This document shows positions 1-5,578 of a DNA stretch of 12,015 nucleotides, in pieces (the first letter of the stretch is position 1; each line of letters begins with the position of its first letter). Location of the stretch: assembly GCA_947626485.1 (NCBI GenBank), contig CANQSG010000052.1, forward strand, positions 1 to 12,015, given 5' to 3'. A program made the position numbers and the translations under genes. This DNA is from an uncultured Clostridia bacterium (lineage in GTDB: Bacteria; Bacillota; Clostridia; Oscillospirales; Acutalibacteraceae). Under the pieces are notes generated by a model. It had not been told where the DNA came from, ran no database searches, and saw only the letters and a list, made by a program, of their open reading frames with translations.

Positions 1-43
1 CCTGCTCCGACCTCGTCGCTCTGCGCGACGAGGTCGGTGCAGG
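1..43. repeat. 19-bp inverted repeat at left window edge
   Basis: Bases 1-19 and 25-43 are reverse complements with a single T/T mismatch (6 versus 38), around a 5-base loop at 20-24. The repeat lies within the reading frame of the DUF4097 gene and starts at the very first base of the window. It may be a real hairpin-forming coding stretch, or a fold-back artefact at a contig end. The sequence alone cannot decide. Confidence 0.75.
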
Positions 44-713
44 TGCATCCCCGCAGCCGGATGTCGCCCACGTCGGTCTGCACCCGCGCCGTGCCGCTGA
101 TCTTCGCGTTTTCGAGCAGGACGTCGCCCGTGTCGGTCTGCACCGACAGCTCGCCCGCCGTCAGCCCCGTCAGCCGGATCGCGCCGGTGCCTACCCTGAC
201 CTCGAGCCGCCCGGAGATCGCCGTCGTCCCGGTCAGGGCGCCGGTGTCGCTGTGCATTTGCAGCGAGGCGAAGGAAATGCCCTGCGGCAGCGAGACGGCG
301 CCGACGTCGGTCTCGACGTTCAGCGCGCCGTAAGCCTCTTTCGGCAGATAAACCGTCAGCTTCGGCGTGGTGAGCGTGAAGTTGAAATGCTCCCACCAGC
401 GGCGGGCGTTGTTCACCTCGACGGTCAGCTTCCCGTCCTCGACGCGCACGGTGTGCCGCGCCTTTTCGTCCTCGAAGCAGACGACCCGGCAGGCCCCGTC
501 GGCGGCGGGCAGGAATTCGACGGCGGCGGTGTCGACGCGGACGTCGATCTCGCGAAACGCGTCGGTGACGGCATGGGTGTTGGTCTCGAAATTGACCGTG
601 CACAGCCGCCGAAAATCCCAGCCGCAGGCCGTCATCACGCCCGCGAACAGCAGACCGGAAAGCAAAATCGCCCCGGCGGCGGCGAGCAGCCAAATCTTTG
701 TCGTCCGCGTCAT
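1..713 (-). CDS. DUF4097 family envelope protein, C-terminus cut by window edge
   Basis: Only the first 237 codons are present; the frame is open to base 1, so the C-terminus is missing. Residues about 6-28 form a hydrophobic N-terminal segment (signal anchor or signal peptide) ending near a Cys. From about residue 110 the chain shows short repeated units of the type VQTDTGDV, LNVETDVGAV and VGTGAIRL, typical of the right-handed beta-repeat of DUF4097/DUF2807 proteins (known family). The start at 713 is supported by AAGGAGG at 721-727 with 7 bases of spacing and by an ATGA overlap with the upstream DUF1700 gene, implying translational coupling. DUF4097 proteins in Firmicutes commonly follow PadR and DUF1700 genes and are thought to act in envelope stress or sensing; the precise role is unknown. 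The last visible codons may be affected by the inverted repeat at 1-43. Confidence 0.88.
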   Translation of the reverse strand, partial: MTRTTKIWLLAAAGAILLSGLLFAGVMTACGWDFRRLCTVNFETNTHAVTDAFREIDVRVDTAAVEFLPAADGACRVVCFEDEKARHTVRVEDGKLTVEVNNARRWWEHFNFTLTTPKLTVYLPKEAYGALNVETDVGAVSLPQGISFASLQMHSDTGALTGTTAISGRLEVRVGTGAIRLTGLTAGELSVQTDTGDVLLENAKISGTARVQTDVGDIRLRGCTCTDLVAQSDEVGA

Positions 714-1309
714 AGCTGCGCCTCCTTTTTTCCGCGTTTGCCCCACGAAACCGACCGTTTTGTCAGCCACAGCGCCCCTTTTGTCGCCGCGCGGCAGCCG
801 AAAAACAGAAAGACCGACAGCCCCGCGCAGCAAATTCCGGCGGCGAGAAAGGCGAGCCCGGTAAGGACGTACCCCCGCGCGCCGAAGACGATCAGCGAGC
901 CGACGCCGCCGACCGCCGCGACCCAGAACGAGCCCTCAATAATCCAGAGCGAGGCGACCAGCGCCCAGAGGACGATCCAGAGCGAGAGCAGGACGATCCC
1001 CGCGGCGAGCAGCAGTGGGAACCAGACCGGCGCGCAGAGCCAGAACACGATTTTCTGCACCCGGCTCGCGCCACTCGGCCTGCCCGCCGGAACCGTCGGC
1101 AGGGGCGCTTCCGGCGCCGCTTCCGCCAAAATCTGGGCGACGATCTGCTCGACCGACCCGACCGCGCGGACGGCCTCGGCCTGTGAAAGCCCCTCCTCCA
1201 TGCGGTCGTCGATCAATTCGCCGTAAAACGCCAGCCGATCCTCGACCTCGCTCGGCGGCAGGCCGGCAAGCCCGCTTTGCAGCCGGGCGAGAAATTCCGC
1301 TTTTGTCAT
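710..1309 (-). CDS. DUF1700/HAAS-domain integral membrane protein
   Basis: This is a 199-residue protein. Residues 1-63 form the soluble HAAS/DUF1700 N-terminal helical domain: it begins MTKAEFLARL and has the family-like pattern in which acidic YGELIDDRMEEG is followed by SQAEAVRAVGSVEQI. Residues about 84-175 are strongly hydrophobic with three to four predicted membrane spans (for example around 84-116, 123-143 and 146-172), followed by a Lys/Arg-rich cytoplasmic tail. It overlaps padR upstream and the DUF4097 gene downstream by ATGA junctions, so the three are one translationally coupled operon. In this family arrangement the HAAS protein is thought to partner the PadR regulator and a membrane or envelope output protein. 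The exact function is unknown. Confidence 0.91.
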   Translation of the reverse strand: MTKAEFLARLQSGLAGLPPSEVEDRLAFYGELIDDRMEEGLSQAEAVRAVGSVEQIVAQILAEAAPEAPLPTVPAGRPSGASRVQKIVFWLCAPVWFPLLLAAGIVLLSLWIVLWALVASLWIIEGSFWVAAVGGVGSLIVFGARGYVLTGLAFLAAGICCAGLSVFLFFGCRAATKGALWLTKRSVSWGKRGKKEAQL

Positions 1310-1623
1310 GCTTCCTCATCCTCCCTCGTTACGAACCGGTAAATGGCGGCGATCTCCGCCCATTCCGCCTTGAAATCCTCGATGCGGCGGCGACCGGCCT
1401 GTGTGATGTGGTAATACTTCCGAAGCCTGCCGCCGTGCTCTGTCGTGCGGACGGTCAGCATGCCGCCCGCCTCCAACCGCTTCAAAACGGTATAGAGCGT
1501 CGATTCCGGCAGCGTCAGATACGGCTTCATGTCCTTGGTGATCTGATACCCGTAAGAATCCTTCCGTTTGATGGCAGCCAGCACGCAAACGTCCAGCAGC
1601 CCCCGTTTCATCTGCGCGTCCAC
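1306..1623 (-). CDS. PadR family winged-helix transcriptional regulator
   Basis: This is a 105-residue protein starting at GTG (1623-1621). That start gives the N-terminus MDAQMKRGLLDVCVL, matching the usual PadR opening, and has AGGGGAGG at 1630-1637 with 6 bases of spacing. The internal ATG at 1611 lacks such a site. The PadR winged helix spans about residues 8-85, with SYGYQITKDM (helix), PESTLYTVLKRLEAGG (recognition region) and GRLRKYYHIT (wing). The C-terminal helix carries EWAEIAAIYRF. It is a minimal single-domain PadR (subfamily 2 size), a dimeric DNA-binding repressor in the cytoplasm that normally represses its own operon. It is first in the operon with the DUF1700 and DUF4097 genes (ATGA overlap). 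The effector is unknown. Confidence 0.95.
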   Translation of the reverse strand: MDAQMKRGLLDVCVLAAIKRKDSYGYQITKDMKPYLTLPESTLYTVLKRLEAGGMLTVRTTEHGGRLRKYYHITQAGRRRIEDFKAEWAEIAAIYRFVTREDEEA

Positions 1624-1643
1624 ACAATACCTCCCCTCACGAC

Positions 1644-1664
1644 ATACATCATAACACGAAGTAT
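1644..1664. promoter_or_regulatory. imperfect 7-7-7 dyad over padR -10 box, candidate operator
   Basis: The sequence reads ATACATC, a 7-base spacer, then GAAGTAT. The arms are inverted with one mismatch (6 of 7 pairs). The dyad covers the -10 hexamer of the padR promoter (1648-1653). PadR proteins commonly autoregulate by binding dyads at their own promoter, so this is a plausible autoregulatory site. It is short and imperfect, and may be chance. Confidence 0.4.
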
Positions 1665-1676
1665 TCCGCTTGTCAA
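1648..1676 (-). promoter_or_regulatory. SigA-type promoter of the padR operon
   Basis: On the minus strand a perfect -35 TTGACA (1671-1676) is followed by exactly 17 bases and a -10 TATGAT (1648-1653). Transcription would begin near 1641, giving a leader of about 18 bases that includes the padR Shine-Dalgarno at 1630-1637. Confidence 0.88.
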
Positions 1677-1827
1677 GTCGAACCATAAAAAACAGCGGAA
1701 CAAAAGCTGCTGCCGCTCTGCGCGCCCCGGCACTCCGCAATCTTCGCACCCGCGTCGCCGTTTCAACCGCGGCAAAATCTGTGCCGCGCCGGACGCCGCA
1801 AAGGATTACACCCCGCCTCGTTTCCGC

Positions 1828-1857
1828 TTGACATCGCGGCGTCGGATGTGGTACTAT
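1828..1857 (+). promoter_or_regulatory. promoter of the hsdM operon
   Basis: A perfect -35 TTGACA (1828-1833) is followed by 18 bases and TACTAT (1852-1857) as the -10. The start point would be near 1864. The stretch between this and the divergent padR promoter (about 1677-1827) is GC-rich and shows no gene or clear structure. Confidence 0.7.
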
Positions 1858-1872
1858 TAACATGAAATAGTA
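1852..1872. promoter_or_regulatory. perfect 7-7-7 dyad over hsdM -10 box, candidate operator
   Basis: TACTATT (1852-1858), a 7-base spacer, then AATAGTA (1866-1872) form a perfect inverted repeat in an AT-rich island between the -10 box and the Shine-Dalgarno. Its left arm contains the putative -10, so a dimeric repressor bound here would block the hsdM promoter. The regulator is unknown. PadR, encoded divergently 0.2 kb away, is one candidate (inference). Confidence 0.6.
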
Positions 1873-1897
1873 TATCTGAAAACAAGGAGCAAGCAGC

Positions 1898-3400
1898 ATG
1901 ATTACCGGGGAATTGAAAAACAGGATCGACGGGCTTTGGGAGATGTTCTGGACGGGGGGATTGACGAATCCGCTCGACGTCATCGAGCAGATCACCTACC
2001 TGATGTTCATCCGCGACCTCGACGACAGCGACAACCGCCGCGCGAAGGAGAGCGCCATGCTCGGCCTGCCCTATGCGAGCATTTTCGCGGGGGAAGTCGC
2101 GGTCGGCGACCGGGCGATCGAGGGCGAACAGCTGAAATGGAGCGTCTTTCACGATTTCCCCGCCGCGCGGATGTATACGACGGTGCAGGAGTGGGTCTTC
2201 CCCTTTATCAAAAACCTGCACGACGACAAAAACAGCGCCTATTCCAAATACATGGGCGACGCGATCTTCAAGCTGCCGACGCCGCTGATGCTCTCGAAGG
2301 TCGTCGACGCGCTCGACGGGATTTATCGCCTGATGAGCGAGGCGCAGTCGTCCGACGTGCGGGGCGACGTTTACGAATACCTGCTCGCCAAGATCGCGAC
2401 GGCGGGCGTCAACGGCCAGTTCCGCACCCCGCGCCACATCATCCGCATGATGGTCGAGCTGACCGACCCGAAGCCCGACGACGTGATCGCCGACCCCGCC
2501 TGCGGCACCTCGGGCTTTCTCGTCGCCGCCGGGGAATATTTGAAGGAGCGGCGGCGGGAGGAAATTTTCTTCGACCGCAAGAATAACGAGCACTATCGCA
2601 GCGGGATGTTCCACGGCTACGACATGGATCGGACGATGCTGCGCATCGGGGCGATGAACATGATGACCCACGGCGTCGACCGCCCCGTGATCGAATACCG
2701 CGACAGCCTTTCGGAGCAGAACCCCGACCGCAGCCGCTTCTCGCTGATCCTCGCCAACCCGCCCTTCAAGGGCAGCCTCGACGCCGAGACCGTCTCGCCC
2801 GACCTGTTAAAGGTCTGCAAGACGAAAAAGACCGAGCTGCTTTTTCTCGCCCTCTTCCTGCGGATGCTGCGCGTCGGCGGGCGGTGCGCCTGCATCGTGC
2901 CCGACGGGGTGCTCTTCGGCGCCTCGAACGCCCACAAGGCCATCCGCCGGGCGCTCATCGAGGACAACCGGCTCGAGGCCGTGATCTCGATGCCCTCGGG
3001 CGTTTTCAAGCCCTACGCCGGGGTCTCGACGGCGGTGCTGCTCTTTACGAAAACCGGGCACGGCGGCACCGATCAGGTCTGGTTTTACGATATGCAGGCG
3101 GACGGCTTCTCGCTCGACGACAAGCGCGCCCCCGTCGAGCAAAACGACATCCCCGACCTGCTCGCCCGCTTCCGCGCAAGAGAGGACGAGCCCGACCGGC
3201 CGCGCGACCAAAAATCCTTCTTCGTCCCCAAGGAAGAGATCGCCGCCAACGACTACGACCTGTCGATCAACAAATACAAAACCGCCGCCTACACCCCCGT
3301 AGAATACCCGCCGACCGGGGAAATTCTGGCGGAGCTCGACCGCCTGGACGCCGAGGTCACGCAGGAGCTGGCGGAGTTGAAAGAAATGCTGAAAGCGTAA
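1898..3400 (+). CDS. hsdM: type I restriction-modification system adenine methyltransferase subunit HsdM
   Basis: This 500-residue protein uses S-adenosylmethionine to methylate adenine N6 at the site chosen by HsdS, and it is also part of the restriction complex. The HsdM N-terminal helical domain covers about residues 1-140. The methyltransferase domain follows, with the AdoMet-binding motif I DPACGTSGF at 199-207 and the catalytic NPPF at 287-290. The C-terminal part (from about 400) ends in an acidic helix, EVTQELAELKEMLKA, expected to contact HsdS. The length is normal for the family. The start has AAGGAG at 1884-1889 with 8 bases of spacing. It is the first gene of the operon, 31 bases before hsdS. 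Codon use is GC-rich like the flanking chromosomal genes, unlike hsdS. Confidence 0.97.
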   Translation: MITGELKNRIDGLWEMFWTGGLTNPLDVIEQITYLMFIRDLDDSDNRRAKESAMLGLPYASIFAGEVAVGDRAIEGEQLKWSVFHDFPAARMYTTVQEWVFPFIKNLHDDKNSAYSKYMGDAIFKLPTPLMLSKVVDALDGIYRLMSEAQSSDVRGDVYEYLLAKIATAGVNGQFRTPRHIIRMMVELTDPKPDDVIADPACGTSGFLVAAGEYLKERRREEIFFDRKNNEHYRSGMFHGYDMDRTMLRIGAMNMMTHGVDRPVIEYRDSLSEQNPDRSRFSLILANPPFKGSLDAETVSPDLLKVCKTKKTELLFLALFLRMLRVGGRCACIVPDGVLFGASNAHKAIRRALIEDNRLEAVISMPSGVFKPYAGVSTAVLLFTKTGHGGTDQVWFYDMQADGFSLDDKRAPVEQNDIPDLLARFRAREDEPDRPRDQKSFFVPKEEIAANDYDLSINKYKTAAYTPVEYPPTGEILAELDRLDAEVTQELAELKEMLKA

Positions 3401-3431
3401 AATCGCAGAAAAAAGCTGGGGAGCAATTCAG

Positions 3432-4595
3432 ATGATAAAAGCAAAACTCGGAGATATTTGCAACATTGTTTCCGGTGGTACGCCATCCCGCTCAAGGCCG
3501 GAGTTTTGGGACGGAGGAACGATACCATGGGTAAAAATAAGTGATATAAAAAGTAAATATATTGATAGTGCAAGTGAAAGCATTACGAAATCGGGACTTG
3601 ATAATTCGGCAGCAAAACTTCTTAAAAAAGGGACGATTTTATACACGATTTTCGCCACTTTAGGCGAGGTTGGTATTCTCAACATTGACGCTTGCACAAA
3701 TCAAGCCATCGTCGGTATCACGGCAAAAGACCCGGATATTATAAAAACGGATTATCTCTACTACTTCTTAAAATCTAAAAAAAGATATGTTGATATGACG
3801 GGTCGGGGCGTTGCGCAAAACAATATCAACCTATCTATACTTCGTGACTTTGAGGTGACTATTCCGCCGGTTGAAACGCAGGAAAAAATACTTTCCGTTC
3901 TCGATAAAACACAGTCTATCATCTCTTGCATCAACCAGCGGATTGCAAAGACGGACGAGTTCGTCAAAACGCGGTTCGTTGAGATGTTTGGGGAGCCAGG
4001 AGTAGATAATCATGGCTGGGGACTACGTGCGTTAGGCACCGCGTGTCTTATAAATCCGAAAAGAGGACAAGATTCACAGCTGCTAAGCGATCTCGATGTA
4101 TCTGTTGTTCCGATGCCCGCCGTATCAGAACACGGCGAGATAGACACAACTGAAGTAAAAAAATATAATGACGTCAAAGCAGGGCTTACATATTTTGAAG
4201 AGAATGACGTGCTGTTCGCTAAAATTACGCCATGTATGGAAAACGGAAAAGGCGCCGTTGCAAAAGGTCTTTGTAATGGTATCGGATTTGGGTCGACGGA
4301 ATTTCATGTGCTCCGTCCGATTGACGGCATAACAAATTCAGTCTGGATTTATATGCTTACCGTAATGCCGAAATTTCGCAAAGAGGCAGCGGAAAAAATG
4401 ACCGGAAGTGCAGGCCAGCGCAGAGTGCCTGCTTCCTTCCTAAAAAATTATCAAGTGGCCGTCCCTCCGATTGCCCTCCAAAATAAATTTGCCACTTACG
4501 TTATTCAAACCGAAAAAATAAAATCCGCCATGCAGCAATCCATCAACAATACCCAGCTTCTCTTCGACAGCTTGATGCAGGAATATTTCGGGTAA
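3432..4595 (+). CDS. hsdS: type I restriction-modification specificity subunit HsdS
   Basis: This 387-residue protein has the classical two-half layout. The first target recognition domain (about 1-144) begins KLGDICNIVSGGTPSRSRPE. The first conserved helical spacer is at about 145-187 (PPVETQEKI through EMFGEP). The second target recognition domain is at about 195-343. The second conserved helix runs from PPIALQNKF (345 on) to LFDSLMQEYFG at the C-terminus. The paired PP-x-x-x-Q and FG ends of the spacers are the family signature. Each recognition domain reads one half of a bipartite DNA target; the target cannot be read from sequence. The start has GGGGAG at 3418-3423 with 8 bases of spacing. 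The gene is clearly more AT-rich than hsdM, as is common for exchangeable hsdS genes. It is full length, and no second hsdS copy or recombinase lies nearby. Confidence 0.96.
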   Translation: MIKAKLGDICNIVSGGTPSRSRPEFWDGGTIPWVKISDIKSKYIDSASESITKSGLDNSAAKLLKKGTILYTIFATLGEVGILNIDACTNQAIVGITAKDPDIIKTDYLYYFLKSKKRYVDMTGRGVAQNNINLSILRDFEVTIPPVETQEKILSVLDKTQSIISCINQRIAKTDEFVKTRFVEMFGEPGVDNHGWGLRALGTACLINPKRGQDSQLLSDLDVSVVPMPAVSEHGEIDTTEVKKYNDVKAGLTYFEENDVLFAKITPCMENGKGAVAKGLCNGIGFGSTEFHVLRPIDGITNSVWIYMLTVMPKFRKEAAEKMTGSAGQRRVPASFLKNYQVAVPPIALQNKFATYVIQTEKIKSAMQQSINNTQLLFDSLMQEYFG

Positions 4596-4608
4596 AGGAG
4601 GTGTTAAC

Positions 4609-4785
4609 ATGAAAAACTTTGAAATTAAACCGGATATTGAACCTAAAGATAAATATGGAAAAGCTGTGAAAGCCATTTTAGAAGCAGAAAAATGCTTTCA
4701 AGCATTAGAGCCCGAAGACAAGAAGAAATTCGTTCAGGAGTATATAGAATATAAGACCGCAGGACTAATGAATTCCAGAATGTGA
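4609..4785 (+). CDS. 58-residue uncharacterised protein between hsdS and the HEPN-like gene
   Basis: The ORF is ATG to TGA, 58 codons, with a near-ideal ribosome binding site AAAGGAGGTG (4594-4603) six bases before the start, right after the hsdS stop at 4593-4595. The protein is highly charged and likely helical, with KYGKAVKAILEAEKCFQALE followed by a Lys/Glu-rich stretch ending in KTAGLMNSRM. There is no signal peptide, membrane span or recognisable DNA-binding motif. Its stop lies 16 bases before the next gene's start, so it is probably co-translated with it. AT content matches hsdS and the next gene. I do not recognise the family. A small partner or antitoxin-like protein for the HEPN-like gene is possible by position only. 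Confidence 0.72.
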   Translation: MKNFEIKPDIEPKDKYGKAVKAILEAEKCFQALEPEDKKKFVQEYIEYKTAGLMNSRM

Positions 4786-4801
4786 TAGGAAGGTGATCGC
4801 A

Positions 4802-5539
4802 TTGACCGATTTGAGTAAATTCAAACGAGAAATAACTGATTTAATACAAAAAGGTTCTGCTTTATCTGATGCTTTATCTTATGATGACAACAAAAAAGGG
4901 TGTAAGGATTTTTCAAATTTTCCCGGAAAATACGAAATCTGGTATACAAAGTGTCTGCCAATAATTAAACAATTAGCCCCAGACAGATATAATGATTTCA
5001 TAACTTTATATTCCAATCCGAAGCGTAAAGAAATAAATGAAAGCAATTATTGCATTGAAGACGCAATAAAGGGAACGGAAGAGTATATGGGAAGTTATGG
5101 CCCTTGGACTGCATCTACCAGCATTTATAGGCAAGTAAGTATACTTCAAGCGTGCGTCGATAATTTAGAGAGTTATGTTTTTAACATTCGAGGTATTTTA
5201 CAAGCCGATATTTTCGATTCAGAGCTTGATTCTGCCACACATTTACTAAAAAACGGCTTTCTTCGGCCGGCAGGCTCGATTTGTGGTGTTGTAATTGAAA
5301 AGCATCTCGCTGAAGTATGTAAAAATCATAATATTGTAATAACAAAGAAGGAGCCACATATTTCTGATTTTAATGAAAAACTGAAAGATAGTGTTTATGG
5401 TACGATAGAATGGCGTCATATACAAAGGCTGGCGGACATTCGCAATTATTGCGATCATAATAAAGATCGTGAACCAACTACGGATGAGGTTGAAGAGCTG
5501 ATAATAGGGACAGATAAGATAGTAAAAACAATTTTCTGA
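4802..5539 (+). CDS. HEPN-like (DUF4145-type) uncharacterised protein within the hsd operon
   Basis: The protein has about 245 residues. I choose the TTG start at 4802 because AGGAAGGTGAT lies just upstream with suitable spacing; an alternative GTG at 4793 adds three residues but sits directly on the Shine-Dalgarno. The N-terminal half (1-125) is soluble and helical, with FPGKYEIWYTKCLPIIKQLA and a YSNPKRKEI stretch. The C-terminal half (about 140-245) resembles an all-helical HEPN domain: LKNGFLRPAGSICGVVIEKHL, then RNYCDH (R214, H219), an R-x4-H motif matching the HEPN catalytic pattern, then REPTTDEVEELI. I recognise this as an uncharacterised family with a conserved C-terminal half; this is from recall, not a search. 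HEPN domains are often RNases in toxin or defence systems (established). Whether this one is active is unknown. It is markedly AT-rich, and no membrane segment is seen. Confidence 0.86.
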   Translation: MTDLSKFKREITDLIQKGSALSDALSYDDNKKGCKDFSNFPGKYEIWYTKCLPIIKQLAPDRYNDFITLYSNPKRKEINESNYCIEDAIKGTEEYMGSYGPWTASTSIYRQVSILQACVDNLESYVFNIRGILQADIFDSELDSATHLLKNGFLRPAGSICGVVIEKHLAEVCKNHNIVITKKEPHISDFNEKLKDSVYGTIEWRHIQRLADIRNYCDHNKDREPTTDEVEELIIGTDKIVKTIF

Positions 5540-5578
5540 CATAACATAAAAGGTTTCCGCATAGGAGGCAACAACACT

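Noticed and set aside
252..1226. 324-codon plus-strand frame over the DUF4097/DUF1700 region
   Set aside because: It spans two coupled, recognisable minus-strand genes, has no coherent domain and reflects antisense openness.
1763..2671. 302-codon minus-strand frame opposite hsdM
   Set aside because: It is a shadow of hsdM: no family motif, no ribosome binding site, and hsdM carries all its motifs in the plus strand.
3432..4595. possible phase-variable hsdS with invertible halves
   Set aside because: No second hsdS copy, no silent cassette, no long inverted repeat and no site-specific recombinase in the window.
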